From PVC group bacterium (GTDB lineage Bacteria > Verrucomicrobiota > Kiritimatiellia > CAIKKV01 > CAITUY01), in the NCBI GenBank assembly GCA_945890715.1, contig CAMDCX010000003.1:34705-98704 (forward strand): a stretch of 64,000 bases of DNA, written 5' to 3'. A program made the translations under genes and the position numbers. This document shows positions 9,085 through 22,290 of this stretch, piece by piece (the stretch's first letter is position 1; each line of letters opens with the position of its first letter). The notes beneath the pieces were generated by a model that saw only the letters and a list, made by a program, of their open reading frames with translations, was not told the origin of the DNA and did not search any database.

Positions 9085-9728
9085 TTACCCTGCCCCGCCT
9101 TCGTCTTCTTCAATGCTTTTCGTATTTCAACCAGAGCTCCAGCCGGCCCGGGAACTGCCCCTTTAACCAGGATCAGATTCTCGCTCGCCCGCAACTGAAC
9201 CACTTTCAAATTTTGCGTTGTAACCCGCACATTACCCATGTGTCCCGGCATGCGCTTACCCTTGTGAACGCGTCCAGGAAAGGAACGACATCCAATCGAG
9301 CCTACGCGCCGCTTGGAATGGCCACCATGCGTCATCGGACCGCCCGCCATCTTGAAGCGACGGACAACACCTTGAAACCCGCGGCCCTTGGTAATCCCAA
9401 TAATGTCGACGTAATCCGCTCCATCCAGAACAGAAGCCGTCACGGTATCTCCCGCCTTGACTTCATCACCGGAATCAACCTCAAATTCACGCAGAAAGCG
9501 CTTCGGCGTCGTGTTGACCGCCTTAAACTGTCCCGCATGCGCCTTGTTCGCTCGCGAGGCCTTAACCTCTACGAACCCGAGTTTCAGCGCCTCATAGCCA
9601 TCCTGGCTCTTCGTCTTGCGCTGGACCACAACACATGGCCCGATTTCAATGACCGTGACGGGAGTCTGTTGACCTTCGTCGCCGAAAACCCGCGTCATTC
9701 CGATTTTTTTTCCGAGTATCCCTTGCAT
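9081..9728 (-). CDS. rplC: 50S ribosomal protein L3 (uL3)
   Basis: Early-assembly protein reaching toward the peptidyl transferase centre. MQGILGKKIGMTRVF at the start and the extended loop GPMTHGGHSKRRVGSIG, including the glutamine-methylation-site region PGRVHKGKRMPGHMG, are typical. 215 residues, ATG start, 10 nt after rpsJ. Confidence 0.98.
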   Translation of the reverse strand: MQGILGKKIGMTRVFGDEGQQTPVTVIEIGPCVVVQRKTKSQDGYEALKLGFVEVKASRANKAHAGQFKAVNTTPKRFLREFEVDSGDEVKAGDTVTASVLDGADYVDIIGITKGRGFQGVVRRFKMAGGPMTHGGHSKRRVGSIGCRSFPGRVHKGKRMPGHMGNVRVTTQNLKVVQLRASENLILVKGAVPGPAGALVEIRKALKKTKAGQGK

Positions 9729-9738
9729 GGCTACCTGC

Positions 9739-10050
9739 TTAAATCTTGATCGTTATATCCACACCGGCGGGCATATTGAGTTTCTTCAACTCATCCACCG
9801 TCCTTGCCGTCGGCTCCACAATGTCCAAAACCCGCTTATGGGTCCGGACCTCAAATTGCTCCATCGATTTCTTATCGGCATGCACACTGCGATTAACACT
9901 GTAACTCTCAATGCGCGTTGGCATCGGAATGGGCCCCACCACCCGGGCTCCTGTTCTCTTTGCCGTTTCCACAATATCGGACACAGACTGATCCAGCACC
10001 CGATAATCGTAGGCTTTCAAACGTATACGTATGCGTTGCTTTTCCATCAT
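9739..10050 (-). CDS. rpsJ: 30S ribosomal protein S10 (uS10, NusE)
   Basis: Small-subunit head protein that also acts as NusE in antitermination, bridging NusG (encoded upstream in the same cluster) and NusB. The sequence [19 protein letters not shown] and [17 protein letters not shown] is diagnostic. 102-103 residues (two adjacent ATGs, 10050 and 10047). It directly follows fusA; no second tuf gene intervenes. Confidence 0.97.
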   Translation of the reverse strand: MMEKQRIRIRLKAYDYRVLDQSVSDIVETAKRTGARVVGPIPMPTRIESYSVNRSVHADKKSMEQFEVRTHKRVLDIVEPTARTVDELKKLNMPAGVDITIKI

Positions 10051-10054
10051 TCAC

Positions 10055-12247
10055 TCACCGTTCCAGAAGTTGCTGTTGTATCGCCTCCGGCACTACATCA
10101 AAACACGCCGGCTCCATCGTGTAACTCGCCCGCCCCCGCGTCAGAGACCGGACGGCCGTCGAATATCCAAAAAGTTCCGCCAGCGGAACTCGCGCATGGA
10201 TCACCTGCACGGTTTCCTTACCAACCATGTCCTGAACATGTCCGCGTCGGGCGCTCACATCGTTCAACACATCCCCCAAATGATCTGCCGGAAGAATAAT
10301 CTCAAGCGACATGATGGGCTCCAGAATCGCCGGCCTTGACGCCTTCGCCGCCACTCTCAGGGCCATCACTCCTGCCGTCCGGAAGGACACCTCCGTGGAT
10401 TCCTGATCATGAAACTCGCCGCCCACCACCCTGACCCTAACGTCTACCATTGGATAGTTCGCCAGAATTCCAGTCGTAAGTCCATCCCGAACCCCCTCCT
10501 CCACAGCGCCGCGGAATTCAGCCGGGATTCGAGTGTTCGACACATCAAATTCGACTGAAACTCCTGAGCCGCGTTCAGAGGGCTCGACATTCAGAACGAC
10601 CACGGCAAATTGAGGTTGCCCGGCAATGTCACGCTCAAAGCGATATTCACCCCGACCTGAAGCCAGAACGGTCTCCCGGTACGCCACCATCGGCCTCCCC
10701 GCATTCGCCTGCACCTTGTACTCACGAAACATCCGGTCTTTCAAAATCTCAAGATGCAACTCGCCCATGCCACTCAAAAGAGTCTGGCCGGTATCAGGAT
10801 CCACCGACACGATACAGGTCGGATCCTCCGCTGCAAGTGCACTCATGGCCTCGCCCAACTTCTCGCGATCAGCCTGCGATTTTGGCTCGATCGCCATGGA
10901 AATAACCGGCTCCGGAAAACGGATACGCTCCAGCTCGACGGGCATATTCTCGACACACAGAGTATCGCCTGTCGTGATCTGCTTCAATCCAACCACCGCA
11001 CCGATTTCCCCGGCATGCAAAACGTCCACCTCCTGGCGATCATCCGCATGCAGGAGCACCAATTTCATCACACGTTCACGTTTCCGGGTACGGGCATTAA
11101 ACACATTTTGCCCCTTCCGGATCTGTCCGGAATAGACACGAACAAAGGCGAGTCGCCCCATATAGGCATCGCTCATCAACTTAAAAACCAACGCACTCTG
11201 AGGAGCGAAATCATCCGCTTCACGAGACACAACTTCACGGGTCTTGGGATGTTCGCCTCGAACCGGAGGAACATCTATCGGAGCCGGAAGAAAATCCACG
11301 ACGGCGTCCAACAACTGCTGAACCCCCTTATTACGAAGTGACGATCCACACAAAACCGGCGTCAGGGTCTGTGCGAGCGTCGCACGTCGCAACCCATCCC
11401 GTAGAACCTGCGCAGGAACATCGGCACAGTCCAGATAGGATTCAAGAACTTTTTCATCCCGTTCAGTTAAAATCTCGATGAGCTGAGCACGAGCCTTCTC
11501 AGCCTCCACGGCCAGCTCAGCAGGAATCGAAACCGCCTGAACCTTGCTCCCGAAGGAAGTGTCGTCATAAACAATGGCTTCCATGGCCAGCAGATCAATG
11601 ACCCCGCGGAATCGATCTTCAGAACCCCACGGGATCTGAATGGGCACCGGAACTGCTCCCAAACGGGTTCGTATCTGAGCAACCACCGAATTGAAGTCAG
11701 CGCCAATACGATCCATTTTATTCACAAATGCAATGCGGGGAACATGATAGCGATCCGCCTGATGCCAGACTGTTTCAGACTGCGGCTGCACGCCGCCCAC
11801 ACCACAAAACACCACAACCGCACCATCCAGAACACGCAACGACCGCTCGACTTCAACTGTAAAATCAACATGCCCGGGAGTGTCGATGAGATTGATCTGG
11901 TGATCCCGCCAGAAACAAGTCGTCGCGGCGCTCGTAATGGTGATGCCGCGTTCCTTTTCCTGCGGCATCCAGTCCATTGTGGCGGTTCCCTCATGGACTT
12001 CACCCATACGATGCACTCGACCGGCATAAAACAGAATACGCTCGCTCGTCGTGGTCTTACCCGCATCGATGTGGGCAATGATCCCGATATTGCGAACGGC
12101 GGACAGAGGACGTACACGATCCGCCGCTTCACGCTGGCGCGCGTCCCCTGTGGCTCCACCTTGTTTATTCTGTTCCAAAACTGTTTCCATTTGATTCACT
12201 AAACAAACAACACCCGCCGCCCGATCGTCGGACGACGGGATATTCAT
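10055..12247 (-). CDS. fusA: Elongation factor G
   Basis: Translocase GTPase that moves tRNAs and mRNA after peptide transfer. G motifs are visible: [19 protein letters not shown] (P loop), the switch-[22 protein letters not shown] and [10 protein letters not shown]. The C-terminal domains IV-V are complete. The 730-residue frame from ATG 12247 leaves a 9-nt gap to rpsG; an alternative ATG at 12190 gives 711 residues. Neither has a strong SD, so the start is uncertain. Either form has an N-terminal extension before the GTPase core compared with the usual 690-700 residues. Lies in the str portion of the cluster. Confidence 0.95.
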   Translation of the reverse strand: MNIPSSDDRAAGVVCLVNQMETVLEQNKQGGATGDARQREAADRVRPLSAVRNIGIIAHIDAGKTTTSERILFYAGRVHRMGEVHEGTATMDWMPQEKERGITITSAATTCFWRDHQINLIDTPGHVDFTVEVERSLRVLDGAVVVFCGVGGVQPQSETVWHQADRYHVPRIAFVNKMDRIGADFNSVVAQIRTRLGAVPVPIQIPWGSEDRFRGVIDLLAMEAIVYDDTSFGSKVQAVSIPAELAVEAEKARAQLIEILTERDEKVLESYLDCADVPAQVLRDGLRRATLAQTLTPVLCGSSLRNKGVQQLLDAVVDFLPAPIDVPPVRGEHPKTREVVSREADDFAPQSALVFKLMSDAYMGRLAFVRVYSGQIRKGQNVFNARTRKRERVMKLVLLHADDRQEVDVLHAGEIGAVVGLKQITTGDTLCVENMPVELERIRFPEPVISMAIEPKSQADREKLGEAMSALAAEDPTCIVSVDPDTGQTLLSGMGELHLEILKDRMFREYKVQANAGRPMVAYRETVLASGRGEYRFERDIAGQPQFAVVVLNVEPSERGSGVSVEFDVSNTRIPAEFRGAVEEGVRDGLTTGILANYPMVDVRVRVVGGEFHDQESTEVSFRTAGVMALRVAAKASRPAILEPIMSLEIILPADHLGDVLNDVSARRGHVQDMVGKETVQVIHARVPLAELFGYSTAVRSLTRGRASYTMEPACFDVVPEAIQQQLLER

Positions 12248-12256
12248 AAGCTCAAC

Positions 12257-12730
12257 TTACCATCGATAATGGGCAAACGCCTTGTTTGCCTGGGCCATCT
12301 TATGCGTGTCGTCGCGCTTTTTAATGGCATTGCCCTGCTCGGCATAGGCATCCAGAATTTCCTGAGCCAGCGCACGCCGCATCGGCACACCCTTCCGGGT
12401 CTTCGCGTACTGGATCAACCAGCGCATTGCCAAGGCACCCTGTCGATCCGGAGTCACTTCAACCGGCACTTGATAGGTCGCACCACCGACACGGCGCGAT
12501 TTCACTTCGACTTTCGGCTTCACGTTGTCAATCGCGCGAAGAATCACTTCCAGCGGATCGCCATCAGGATGCTTCTCTTGAATCACCTTCAGGGCATCGT
12601 AAACAATGTTTACCGATACCGATTTTTTCCCAACCTTCATCAGGTGGTTCACCAGACGACCGACCAACTCGCTGTTGTACTTCGGATCCGATTGAACCGC
12701 TCGCCGCACTGCTCTACGTCTTCGTCCCAT
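12257..12730 (-). CDS. rpsG: 30S ribosomal protein S7 (uS7)
   Basis: Initiates assembly of the small-subunit head and represses the str operon in E. coli. MGRRRRAVRRAVQSDPKYNS and VKSRRVGGATYQVPVEV are signatures; 157 residues, ATG start. Follows rpsL by 14 nt and precedes fusA. Confidence 0.98.
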   Translation of the reverse strand: MGRRRRAVRRAVQSDPKYNSELVGRLVNHLMKVGKKSVSVNIVYDALKVIQEKHPDGDPLEVILRAIDNVKPKVEVKSRRVGGATYQVPVEVTPDRQGALAMRWLIQYAKTRKGVPMRRALAQEILDAYAEQGNAIKKRDDTHKMAQANKAFAHYRW

Positions 12731-12744
12731 GATCTTGCGCCGTC

Positions 12745-13122
12745 CTACGCCTGCTTCGGTGTTTTGACGCCATACTTGGAACGGCCCCGGTGCCGTCCCT
12801 CTACGCCCAGTGTATCCAAAGTACCACGAACAATGTGATACCGCACACCAGGCAAGTCCTTTACGCGACCGCCCCGCACAAGCACAACACTGTGCTCTTG
12901 AAGATTGTGCCCTTCGCCCGGAATATAAGCGGTCACTTCCTCGCCATTGGTCAGACGAACACGCGCCACTTTACGCAGCGCCGAGTTCGGCTTTTTGGGT
13001 GTCTGTGTTTTCACGGACAGACACACGCCGCGACGCTGAGGACAATTCTTCAGCGCGGGCGATTTGCTTTTATTACGGATTTTCTTTCGTCCGTTTTTAA
13101 CCAGTTGATTAATCGTCGGCAT
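12745..13122 (-). CDS. rpsL: 30S ribosomal protein S12 (uS12)
   Basis: Decoding-centre protein and classic streptomycin-resistance target. ATG at 13122 gives [27 protein letters not shown] carries the conserved lysine, and the second resistance loop is [14 protein letters not shown]. 125 residues. The open frame extends 11 codons upstream without family similarity. Located 65 nt after the rpoC stop, with no convincing terminator between them. Confidence 0.97.
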   Translation of the reverse strand: MPTINQLVKNGRKKIRNKSKSPALKNCPQRRGVCLSVKTQTPKKPNSALRKVARVRLTNGEEVTAYIPGEGHNLQEHSVVLVRGGRVKDLPGVRYHIVRGTLDTLGVEGRHRGRSKYGVKTPKQA

Positions 13123-13187
13123 AGTTACATTCCCTTCCAAACGCAAAGCGCGCAAAAGTGCCAGAAGTGATAGGTCCTTGTCAAGCT

Positions 13188-16100
13188 TTATCCCAAAAGC
13201 TCCTGAGCTTTCTTCAGCGCTTCGCTTTCCTGACGCAAGTCTTCCTCAGGAATCGGCTCCGCAAGAGGCACTAATTTGATGTTCCGGAACATTGGGAAAC
13301 CGGTTCCGCCCGGAATCAAATGGCCCATGATAACATTCTCCTTGAAGCCATACAGCGTATCCACACGCCCCAGCGTGGCAGCCTCGGTCAGCACTCGGGT
13401 GGTATCTTGGAACGACGCCGCCGAAATAAAACTCTCGGTCTCGAGCGCCGCCTTGGTGATCCCAAGAAGAGCCGGAGACGCTTCCGCCGGACGTTTGCCC
13501 TCGGCCTGTGCCTTGGTGTTCATCTCCTGGAATAACCGTTTTTCCACCTGCTCGCCCCAAAGAAAATCAGTATCGCCCGCATCCGTGATCCGGACTTTGC
13601 GCAGCATTTGACGGACAATGATCTCGATGTGCTTGTCGTTGATTTCAACACCCTGCAACCGGTAGACTTCCTGAACCTGATTGACTAGGTATTCCTGCAA
13701 CTCCTGAGGGCCACAAATCTCCAGGATTTCCTGAGGAACCACGGGGCCTTCCGTGAGCTGTTGCCCCTTCTGAACATAATCGCCCTTATACACAACGATA
13801 TGCTTGCCCATCGGGATCAAATGCTGCTCCTCGTCACCCGTAACCGCATCACGGATCAACAAGCATCGACGTCCACGCTGATTCGCTCCAAAATCCACCA
13901 TACCATCGATCTTCGCAATCTCGGCAGCATCCTTCGGCCTGCGAGCCTCAAACAGTTCCGCCACACGCGGCAGACCTCCAGTGATGTCCTTGGTCTTGGA
14001 CTCCTTACGAGGCGTCTTCGCGATCACCTCACCAGCCATGACCTTCTTCCCGTCCTTGATCATAACATGAGCGCCAGCCGGAATATTATACGCCATGGGC
14101 GGCTCGTTATGACCGAAGGTAATCACGATCTGGGGATGCAAATCCTCCTTGTGCTCAAGAACGACGGTACCCATCAGACCGGTGGACTGATCCACCTCCT
14201 TCTTGACCGTTACATTCTCAATAAACCCCTGGAAGTGAACCGTACCGGGCTTCTCCGCAAGAATAGGCACACTGTAGGGATCCCATTCGATGAAGCTTTG
14301 CCCCTTCTTTACCCTACCCCCATCCGCCTCGGCAATGATCGCGCCAATGGCGATCGAATGTCGCTCAACCTCACGGCCGGTATCATCAAAAACAGCCACA
14401 GAACCATTCTTATTAAGCACCACAAATTTGCCCTGCTCATTCACTACCGTACGCATATTGGTATACTGAATGATACCGTCGTGCTTGGAGATCACATGGG
14501 GCTGTTTAAAGACCGAGCTCGCGGTACCACCAATATGGAACGTCCGCATGGTCAACTGGGTACCCGGCTCACCAATGGATTGCGCCGCAATAATTCCGAC
14601 AGCCGCACCCATTTCCACGGGGCGCCCATTCGAGAGATCGCGTCCATAGCACTTAGCACATATTCCTCGACGGGATTCGCATGTCAAAACACTGCGGATA
14701 CGAACCTTCTCAATATCCGCGTTCATAACCGCCTCGGCCAGCGCCTCATCAATGAGCCCACCAGCGGGAACAACCAGTTGACGCGTCACGGGATTAACAA
14801 TGTCGTTCAACGCCGTACGACCCTTGATGCGATCAGCCAACGAAACCACATTCTCATCGCCCTCACCGATGGCTTTAACCTCGATACCATTAAGGGTGTT
14901 GCAGTCTTGTTCGATGATCCGGACATCCTGGGCCACATCGACCAGTTTACGGGTTAAATACCCGGCATCAGCGGTCTTCAGGGCGGTATCAGCCAGACCT
15001 TTTCGGGCACCATGGGTACTGATGAAATACTCCAGAACACTCAGACCCTCTCGAAAATTCGACACAATGGGTCGCTCAATGATTTCCCCGGACGGCTTGG
15101 CCATCAAGCCTCGCATACCCGCCAGCTGACGAATTTGCTGGCGACTACCACGAGCCTTGGAGTCCACCATCATAAAGATCGGGTTGGCTTCCTCGCTCCC
15201 CGCATTCTCCTCGATCGCACGATACATGGCGTTCGAAGTTTCATCCGTCGCCTGGGTCCAAATATCGACGATCTTGTTGTAACGCTCTCCGTCCGTAATG
15301 ATACCGCGTCGATACTGGCTTTCCACCTCGCCCACAGCCTTATGCGCCTTGGCAATGATGTCTTCCTTCTCGGCCGGAATAATCATGTCCGACAAACCAA
15401 TCGAGATGCCCGCCAGCGTCGCGTTCTCAAAGCCAATGTTCTTGAGGCTTTCCAAAACTTTCACGGTCTCGGTATGGCCGCTGACACGATAACACTGCCA
15501 AATCAACTTCCCGAGAAATGACTTATCGCAACAACGATTAATAAACCCAAGCGTCAAAGGAAGGATTTCGTTGAAGAAAACGCGACCAACGGTGGTGATC
15601 AACATCTTTGAATGATTGTCGCCAAAAACCGTCTTGCGTCCAAAATCGGGATTCCTGAACCGGATGCGGTTGTGGATCTTAAGTGCGCCGTCATCATACG
15701 CCAGACGAACCTGGGACGCCTCATCAAAAATAGGAAGCCGTTCCTGCTCCTGACCCTGACCGGATGCTTTGCGTCGCACCTCCTTGATTCGATCCTTTTG
15801 GGCCGATGAAGTGAGGTAATAGATACCTAACGCAATATCCTGAGTAGGCGTCATAACCGGCTTGCCACTCGAGGGGGAGAACACATTGTTTGTTGAAAGC
15901 ATCAGAAGGCGAGACTCGATCTGGGCCTCGATAGACAACGGCACGTGCACCGCCATCTGATCCCCGTCGAAGTCGGCATTATATGCTGTACACACCAACG
16001 GATGCACTTGGATCGCTTCTCCCTCCACCAGGATGGGCTCAAACGACTGAATGCTTAAACGGTGAAGCGTCGGCGCGCGGTTCAGCATGACGGTCTTGTC

Positions 16101-17369
16101 GCGCGTGATCTCCTCGAGAATTGCCCACACCTCGTCCGACTGCTTATCGATCAGTTTCTTCGCACTACGAACCGTGTGCGCTACACCCATTTCCTTCAGG
16201 CGACGAATGATGAAGGGCTCAAACAAAACCAGAGCCATCTTTTTAGGCAGTCCGCACTGATTCAGTTTAAGTTCGGGACCAACGACGATCACAGAGCGTC
16301 CGGAATAGTCGACCCGCTTTCCGAGCAGGTTCTGACGGAACCGTCCCCCCTTGCCCTTAAGCATATCGCTCAGGGATTTCAGCGGGCGATTCCCGGCTCC
16401 GGTAACGGCTCTTCCATGGCGCCCGTTATCAATGACGGCATCCACCGCCTCTTGAAGCATACGCTTCTCGTTTCGAATGATTACATCGGGCGTCTTGAGT
16501 TGGAGAAGATTCTTCAACCGGTTATTCCGATTGATGACCCGTCGATAAAGATCGTTCAGATCCGATGTCGCAAACCGCCCCCCCTCAAGAGGGACAAGCG
16601 GACGCAAGTCAGGCGGAATCACCGGCAAGACTTCCATAATCATCCACTCCGGGCGGGTATTGCTAGTCAGGAATCCTTCCAGGACTTTCATGCGTTTGGA
16701 GTATTTTTTGCGATTTTGCTTGCTGCGCGTGGTCTCCATCTGCGCATCAAGCTCCGCAAGACACTTTTCCAAGTCGATTTTCTTCATCAGGTCGCGAACC
16801 GCTTCAGCGCCAATACGGGCCACAAATGCGTCGCCGTACTTCTCCTGAGCTTCTCGATATTCCATTTCGCTGAGAAGTTGCTTTTCCTGAAGCGGCGTAT
16901 CGCCCGGCTCCACCACAACATAATCCTCATAGTAAAGAATGCGCTCCAAAGATCGGGCCGTCATATCGAGAACCAGACCCAAACGACTCGGAGTACATTT
17001 AAAAAACCAAATATGGGATACAGGAACCGCTAAATCAATATGCCCCATGCGTTCACGCCTCACGCGTGACTGCGTAATTTCTACGCCACACCGGTCGCAA
17101 ATCACACCCTTGTGCTTGATGCGCTTGTATTTCCCGCAACTGCACTCCCAGTCCCTCGTCGGGCCGAAGATGCGCTCGCAAAACAAACCGCCCTTCTCGG
17201 GCTTATAGGTACGATAGTTGATCGTTTCCGGGTTCTTCACCTCACCATGGCTCCACGACCGGATTGTTTCCGGTGAAGCCAGAGTGATGTTCACAGAATC
17301 AAACCCCTCCATCAGGGGCATTCCAAGCCGCTCACGGGCGGCAGAATTTGTCAAGGTACGTTCCGACAT
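13188..17369 (-). CDS. rpoC: DNA-directed RNA polymerase subunit beta-prime
   Basis: Largest RNA polymerase subunit, forming the clamp and active site. The Mg-binding motif [16 protein letters not shown] is present, as are the N-terminal zinc ribbon ([19 protein letters not shown]) and the second zinc site ([14 protein letters not shown]). The trigger-loop region near [12 protein letters not shown] is intact. ATG at 17369 gives 1393 residues; a GGAGG lies about 20 nt upstream, overlapping the rpoB end, so the spacing is long. No unusual inserts were noted. Confidence 0.97.
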   Translation of the reverse strand: MSERTLTNSAARERLGMPLMEGFDSVNITLASPETIRSWSHGEVKNPETINYRTYKPEKGGLFCERIFGPTRDWECSCGKYKRIKHKGVICDRCGVEITQSRVRRERMGHIDLAVPVSHIWFFKCTPSRLGLVLDMTARSLERILYYEDYVVVEPGDTPLQEKQLLSEMEYREAQEKYGDAFVARIGAEAVRDLMKKIDLEKCLAELDAQMETTRSKQNRKKYSKRMKVLEGFLTSNTRPEWMIMEVLPVIPPDLRPLVPLEGGRFATSDLNDLYRRVINRNNRLKNLLQLKTPDVIIRNEKRMLQEAVDAVIDNGRHGRAVTGAGNRPLKSLSDMLKGKGGRFRQNLLGKRVDYSGRSVIVVGPELKLNQCGLPKKMALVLFEPFIIRRLKEMGVAHTVRSAKKLIDKQSDEVWAILEEITRDKTVMLNRAPTLHRLSIQSFEPILVEGEAIQVHPLVCTAYNADFDGDQMAVHVPLSIEAQIESRLLMLSTNNVFSPSSGKPVMTPTQDIALGIYYLTSSAQKDRIKEVRRKASGQGQEQERLPIFDEASQVRLAYDDGALKIHNRIRFRNPDFGRKTVFGDNHSKMLITTVGRVFFNEILPLTLGFINRCCDKSFLGKLIWQCYRVSGHTETVKVLESLKNIGFENATLAGISIGLSDMIIPAEKEDIIAKAHKAVGEVESQYRRGIITDGERYNKIVDIWTQATDETSNAMYRAIEENAGSEEANPIFMMVDSKARGSRQQIRQLAGMRGLMAKPSGEIIERPIVSNFREGLSVLEYFISTHGARKGLADTALKTADAGYLTRKLVDVAQDVRIIEQDCNTLNGIEVKAIGEGDENVVSLADRIKGRTALNDIVNPVTRQLVVPAGGLIDEALAEAVMNADIEKVRIRSVLTCESRRGICAKCYGRDLSNGRPVEMGAAVGIIAAQSIGEPGTQLTMRTFHIGGTASSVFKQPHVISKHDGIIQYTNMRTVVNEQGKFVVLNKNGSVAVFDDTGREVERHSIAIGAIIAEADGGRVKKGQSFIEWDPYSVPILAEKPGTVHFQGFIENVTVKKEVDQSTGLMGTVVLEHKEDLHPQIVITFGHNEPPMAYNIPAGAHVMIKDGKKVMAGEVIAKTPRKESKTKDITGGLPRVAELFEARRPKDAAEIAKIDGMVDFGANQRGRRCLLIRDAVTGDEEQHLIPMGKHIVVYKGDYVQKGQQLTEGPVVPQEILEICGPQELQEYLVNQVQEVYRLQGVEINDKHIEIIVRQMLRKVRITDAGDTDFLWGEQVEKRLFQEMNTKAQAEGKRPAEASPALLGITKAALETESFISAASFQDTTRVLTEAATLGRVDTLYGFKENVIMGHLIPGGTGFPMFRNIKLVPLAEPIPEEDLRQESEALKKAQELLG

Positions 17370-17397
17370 AGGTGACTCAGCGTTACCGCCGCCTCCG

Positions 17398-20300
17398 TTA
17401 AACTCGTTTTTCCTTCGCTTCAGCCCGCACGTCCAACCCAATGGCCCTCAACTCGTTAATCAGCACGTTGAATGACTCGGGGCGATCCGCCTCAAGCACA
17501 TTCTCGCCTTTCACGATGGACTCATAAATCCGGGTGCGCCCATTGGTGTCGTCGCTCTTGACGGTCAACAACTCCTGTAGCGCGAATGCCGCTCCATAAG
17601 CCTCAAGCGCCCACACTTCCATCTCCCCCAAGCGCTGTCCGCCATACTGCGCCTTGCCCCCCAGCGGCTGCTGGGTGACGAGCGAGTACGGCCCTACCGC
17701 ACGGGCATGGATCTTGTCACTGACCAAATGGTGAAGCTTTAGCATATAGATATAACCCACCACCACCCGCTGATCAAATGATTCACCGGTACGTCCGTCA
17801 AAAAGTTGCGTCTTCCCATCGGACGGAAGTTTTGCATCCTTCATCAGATCGTGAATTCGCTTTTCAGAAATACCGTCAAAGACCGGTGTGCTGGCATACA
17901 ACCCAAGGATCTTACAGGCCCACCCCAAGTGCGTTTCAAGAACCTGCCCCACGTTCATACGTGACGGCACGCCGAGCGGATTAAGCACAATGTCAACGGG
18001 AGTCCCATCAGGCAGGAACGGCATATCCGCTTCCGGCAGAATTCGAGCCACAACGCCCTTGTTTCCATGGCGTCCAGCCATCTTGTCACCAACCGATAGC
18101 TTTTTCTTGCTGGCGATGTAAACACGAACCTGCTTGATAATTCCCTGATCCACTTCATCGCCGCTCTCTAGGCGATCCATGGCGTTTTCGTATTCATGCT
18201 CAAGCTCAATGAACTTCTGCTGATATTCGCCAATGATTTCCTGTATCTTGATCTGAATAGGACTGCTTTCGATCGCAATATGAGCGCTCTCATTTGCCAG
18301 CTTGCGCAACAGCGTCTTGGTAATCTTCCGGTTGGCGGGAATAATAATCTCACTGGAATCAATATTCACAACATCCAGCGGAATTTTTTCACCCAACAGG
18401 ATGTTGCTCAGCGCTTCTGTAAGCTGATCCACCAATTCCTGCTTTTTGGATTGCTGCTCCTGAGTCACATTTTTGGCTTGGCGCTTCCGTTCCGCAGGTG
18501 TCATCTTTTCCCGGGCAATGTCCTTGTGAGCCGAGACCTTGACATCCATCACGATTCCATAGGTTCCGCTCGGAACTGTCAGGGACGTGTCGCGAACATC
18601 CGCTGCCTTTTCACCGAAAATCGCACGCAACAAGCGTTCCTCCGGAGCCAGTTCGGTTTCGCTTTTGGGCGTGATCTTTCCGACAAGAATATCATCGGGC
18701 TTGACCTCCGCACCAATTCGAATCACCCCGTCTGAACCCAGATTACGAAGAGCCTCTTCTCCGACATTTGGAATATCCCGCGTGATTTCCTCCGGCCCAA
18801 GCTTGGTATCACGGGCGCCTGCCTCAAATTCCTGAATATGAATTGAGGTGAACACATCGTCCCGAACCACCCGCTCACTGATTAGAATGGCATCTTCGAA
18901 GTTGTAGCCGCACCACGGCATGAACGCCACGAGTACATTGCGTCCGATCGCCAATTCGCCACCCGCAGTGGCCGGACCGTCAGCCAAGACATCGCCCGTC
19001 CTGATCTTCTGACCAACTCGCACAACTGGTTTTTGATTGACGCAGGTTCCGGCATTCGAACGCATAAACTTGTTCAGGCTATACGTCCGCTCACTATCCT
19101 TCTTCTTACCTGCCGCCTTATCATTCGTCACAACGACTTTATTGGCCGAAACATAGGTCACCACGCCGGGCTCCACGGCAAGCATCAGTACACCCGAATC
19201 ATGCGCAATTCGCCCCTCGAGGCCGGTTGCCACAAACGGACGCTCCGTCTCCAGAAGAGGGACGGCCTGACGCATCATGTTCGATCCCATCAAGGCACGA
19301 TTCGCATCATCGTGCTCCAGGAAAGGAATCAATCCGGCCGCCACCGACACAACCTGCTTGGGCGACACATCCATGTAGTCCACCTTCTCCTTCGGGACCT
19401 CCATAAACTCGCCACGATGCCGAACGGCAATCGCTTCACGCGACATGCGGCTACGGGCATCCAGCGGCGTATTGGCCTGGGCAATGACGAATTTCTCCTC
19501 GCGATCGGCACTGAGATATTCAACAGAATCCGAGACCGTCCCGTTATTCACCTTGCGGTAGGGCGTCTCAATAAATCCGTACTCATTGACGCGGGCATAA
19601 ATGCCCAGCGAGGAAATCAGGCCGATGTTCGGCCCTTCCGGTGTTTCAATGGGACAAATCCGACCATAATGACTGCTGTGAACGTCACGAACCTCAAATC
19701 CCGCACGTTCTCGGCTCAACCCGCCCGGACCCAGCGCGCTGAGACGTCGCTTATGCGCCAACTCGGACAACGGATTGGTCTGATCCATAAACTGGCTCAA
19801 CTGACTGCGTCCGAAGAAATCCTTCACAACGGCAGACAATGTTTTGGGATTAACCAGGCGTTGCGGGGTTAGAGTCCCCGTGTTTGGATCAAACAAGGTC
19901 ATTCGCTCACGCACCAGTCGCTCCGCACGAGCCAAGCCCACCCGGCACTGGTTTTCAATCAGTTCACCGATCGTACGCAATCGGCGGCTTCCAAGATGAT
20001 CAATGTCATCAATGGTTCCCTGCCCGCTTCGAATGCTGATCAGATAGCGAATGGCCGCAATCAGGTCGCTTCCATCCGGGCTCAATGTACGCAGGCGCTC
20101 CTCTTCCGTGACGGTGATGAAGGCATCCTTTTCTTTCGTGTCCTTCTTCCCCATAATCACGGAAATCAAGTCCATGGAATCCTTGATTTCCGAGTCCAAT
20201 TTCTGGCTGATCTTGTACCGACCAACCCGACCCAGATCATAACGCCGCACATCAAAAAACAGCCGTTTGAGCAACTGGCGGGCATTTGACACCGTGGCGG

Positions 20301-21228
20301 GATCTCCCGGCCGTAATCGGAGATAAATGTCTTTCAGGGCGTCATCCATCGAATGCGTAGGATCTTCCTTGATGCTCTTCAACATCACCCCGGAGTCCCA
20401 GGAAACATCAACTACCTCGACATCCTTAAACCCTGCAGCCTTCATCTGAGACAGCACGTTTTCGGAAAGAGGTTCATAACGGCGAGCCAGCACGGTTTGG
20501 GAATCGACATCAATGACATCATCCCGGAAAACCAAGGTCGCAAGCTTCTCCGCGCTGACTGACTCAGACATCTTCATCTTTCGGAAGGTGTAGAATAAGC
20601 CAAGCAGATCGGCATCAGTTCCATAACCTAATGCGCGAAGAAAAGTTGTCGCTAAAAATTTCCGGCGCCGGTGGCGACGATCCATGTAGATCCACAACAG
20701 ATCTGAGGCATCAAACTGAACCTCCACCCACGATCCCCGATCGGGAATAATGCGGAAGGAATACAGCATATTGCCGCTGGAATGAACGGACTGCTCGAAA
20801 CAGATCCCGGGCGACCGGTGCAACTGACTGACAATAACCCTCTCGGCACCGTTGATCACGAAGGAACCCTGCGGCGTCATGAGCGGAATTTCGCCCATAT
20901 ACACGGTTTCCTCGCGAACCTCTTCCCCGTCCTTGAGCCGGAACGTTACATGCAGGGTTCCGGCATAAGTCTGCCCTTCCCGAAGAACCTCAAAAGGATC
21001 TGCCTTGGGGAGAGTAAACTCATACTTCACAAAATCCAACACGTACCGCCCATCGTAGCTCTCGATGGGGAAAACTTCCTTGAAGACCGCCTGCAGTCCC
21101 ATGTTATGGCGACCACCGGGGGCGATATCGAGTTGGAGGAAATCTTTGTAAGACGCCGTCTGAATTTCAATCAGATTGGGCGGCTCGATTACCTCGACCA
21201 GTTTTCCGAAGTTCGTTCTCTCAACCAT
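17398..21228 (-). CDS. rpoB: DNA-directed RNA polymerase subunit beta
   Basis: Second-largest RNA polymerase subunit. The rifampicin-binding segment [20 protein letters not shown], then [19 protein letters not shown], is typical of a sensitive enzyme: the D-Q and H-K-R-R positions are unchanged. The C-terminal [20 protein letters not shown] is present. 1276 residues, ATG start. Transcribed with rplL upstream and rpoC downstream. Confidence 0.98.
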   Translation of the reverse strand: MVERTNFGKLVEVIEPPNLIEIQTASYKDFLQLDIAPGGRHNMGLQAVFKEVFPIESYDGRYVLDFVKYEFTLPKADPFEVLREGQTYAGTLHVTFRLKDGEEVREETVYMGEIPLMTPQGSFVINGAERVIVSQLHRSPGICFEQSVHSSGNMLYSFRIIPDRGSWVEVQFDASDLLWIYMDRRHRRRKFLATTFLRALGYGTDADLLGLFYTFRKMKMSESVSAEKLATLVFRDDVIDVDSQTVLARRYEPLSENVLSQMKAAGFKDVEVVDVSWDSGVMLKSIKEDPTHSMDDALKDIYLRLRPGDPATVSNARQLLKRLFFDVRRYDLGRVGRYKISQKLDSEIKDSMDLISVIMGKKDTKEKDAFITVTEEERLRTLSPDGSDLIAAIRYLISIRSGQGTIDDIDHLGSRRLRTIGELIENQCRVGLARAERLVRERMTLFDPNTGTLTPQRLVNPKTLSAVVKDFFGRSQLSQFMDQTNPLSELAHKRRLSALGPGGLSRERAGFEVRDVHSSHYGRICPIETPEGPNIGLISSLGIYARVNEYGFIETPYRKVNNGTVSDSVEYLSADREEKFVIAQANTPLDARSRMSREAIAVRHRGEFMEVPKEKVDYMDVSPKQVVSVAAGLIPFLEHDDANRALMGSNMMRQAVPLLETERPFVATGLEGRIAHDSGVLMLAVEPGVVTYVSANKVVVTNDKAAGKKKDSERTYSLNKFMRSNAGTCVNQKPVVRVGQKIRTGDVLADGPATAGGELAIGRNVLVAFMPWCGYNFEDAILISERVVRDDVFTSIHIQEFEAGARDTKLGPEEITRDIPNVGEEALRNLGSDGVIRIGAEVKPDDILVGKITPKSETELAPEERLLRAIFGEKAADVRDTSLTVPSGTYGIVMDVKVSAHKDIAREKMTPAERKRQAKNVTQEQQSKKQELVDQLTEALSNILLGEKIPLDVVNIDSSEIIIPANRKITKTLLRKLANESAHIAIESSPIQIKIQEIIGEYQQKFIELEHEYENAMDRLESGDEVDQGIIKQVRVYIASKKKLSVGDKMAGRHGNKGVVARILPEADMPFLPDGTPVDIVLNPLGVPSRMNVGQVLETHLGWACKILGLYASTPVFDGISEKRIHDLMKDAKLPSDGKTQLFDGRTGESFDQRVVVGYIYMLKLHHLVSDKIHARAVGPYSLVTQQPLGGKAQYGGQRLGEMEVWALEAYGAAFALQELLTVKSDDTNGRTRIYESIVKGENVLEADRPESFNVLINELRAIGLDVRAEAKEKRV

Positions 21229-21315
21229 TCAAGCACCTGCTGAACCGGGTTTTCCAGGACACCACCACCGCGACCCCATGGCCGCCCGTCGCAAACCACA
21301 ACCTCAGAAGGGGGC

Positions 21316-21714
21316 TTACTTGATCTCGACGGTTGCGCCAGCCTTCTCCAAGACTTCCTTGAGCTTGGCGGCTTCGTCCTTGGAAACACCTTCCTTGACG
21401 GTCTTCGGGGCACCTTCGACCAGATCCTTCGATTCTTTGAGACCCAGACCGGTAATGCTACGGATTTCCTTGATGACGCCGATCTTGTTGCCACCCGCAC
21501 TGGCGAGCACAACCGTGAACTCCGTCTTCTCAACCGCTGCTGCCGCCGCCGCACCCGCCGGGGCTGCCGCCGCCATGGCCATCGGCGCCGAGGCGCTGAC
21601 TCCCAGGCGCTGCTCCAGGCCCTTCACCAGCTGTGAGAGCTCCAGCACGCTCATGCTCTCGATCGCTTTGACAATCTCTTCCATCTTGCCTTCCAACTTG
21701 ATTTCCTCAGACAT
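21316..21714 (-). CDS. rplL: 50S ribosomal protein L7/L12 (bL12)
   Basis: Stalk protein that recruits and activates translational GTPases. N-terminal dimerisation helices ([20 protein letters not shown]), an alanine-rich hinge (about residues 45-60), and the C-terminal domain with [20 protein letters not shown]. 132 residues, ATG start with GGGAGAA upstream. The 87-nt gap to rpoB would be the usual place for attenuation or processing, but no clear hairpin stands out. Confidence 0.97.
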   Translation of the reverse strand: MSEEIKLEGKMEEIVKAIESMSVLELSQLVKGLEQRLGVSASAPMAMAAAAPAGAAAAAAVEKTEFTVVLASAGGNKIGVIKEIRSITGLGLKESKDLVEGAPKTVKEGVSKDEAAKLKEVLEKAGATVEIK

Positions 21715-21757
21715 GGTATTCTCCCTTTTCTTAACTCTAACACTAAAACAAACGTCA

Positions 21758-22273
21758 CTACGCCGCGTTCTTCTTGTCCTCGACAGCCTTCAATACGTAA
21801 ACAATAGTCGACACCTTCTGTTTCAACACGCCTACCAGACGCGACAGAGGAGCCGCCACGGTGCCCACCACCTGGCCCAACAACACTTCCCGGGGAGGCA
21901 GTTCCGCCAAGACATCAATCTGTTCCGAAGTAAGGATCAGGTTCCCCATGACCCCCGCCTTCATGGTTGGCAACCCGCCTGTACGACTGAATTGCTTGAT
22001 CGTCTTGGCCGCCTGAACCACATCCGTACCGGTTATGATCGCGGACTGCCCCTTGAAGGACGTCTCCAGACCCGACCAGCCCTTATCCCGCATGATCAAG
22101 CGCAGAAAACGATTTTTAACAACCTGCATCCGGGCGCCCGTCTTGCGAAGCTGACGGCGCAACTCGGAGAACTGATCCACCTTCATACCGCGGTATTCCG
22201 CCACCAGCACAAAAGATGACCCGTTAATCCGGGCGGTTATTTCCTCATAAATCGATTGTTTTTCCGGTCTCAT
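21758..22273 (-). CDS. rplJ: 50S ribosomal protein L10 (uL10)
   Basis: Stalk base that anchors L12 dimers to 23S r[23 protein letters not shown] and [16 protein letters not shown] are family-typical, as is the helical C-terminus that binds L12. 171 residues, ATG start, 17 nt after rplA. Confidence 0.96.
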   Translation of the reverse strand: MRPEKQSIYEEITARINGSSFVLVAEYRGMKVDQFSELRRQLRKTGARMQVVKNRFLRLIMRDKGWSGLETSFKGQSAIITGTDVVQAAKTIKQFSRTGGLPTMKAGVMGNLILTSEQIDVLAELPPREVLLGQVVGTVAAPLSRLVGVLKQKVSTIVYVLKAVEDKKNAA

Positions 22274-22290
22274 AGCACCGAGCCTTTTTA

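Noticed and set aside
13761-14957. Long plus-strand open frame (398 codons) opposite rpoC
   Set aside because: It is a shadow of the conserved rpoC coding sequence; no family features, no SD, and composition is dictated by the other strand.
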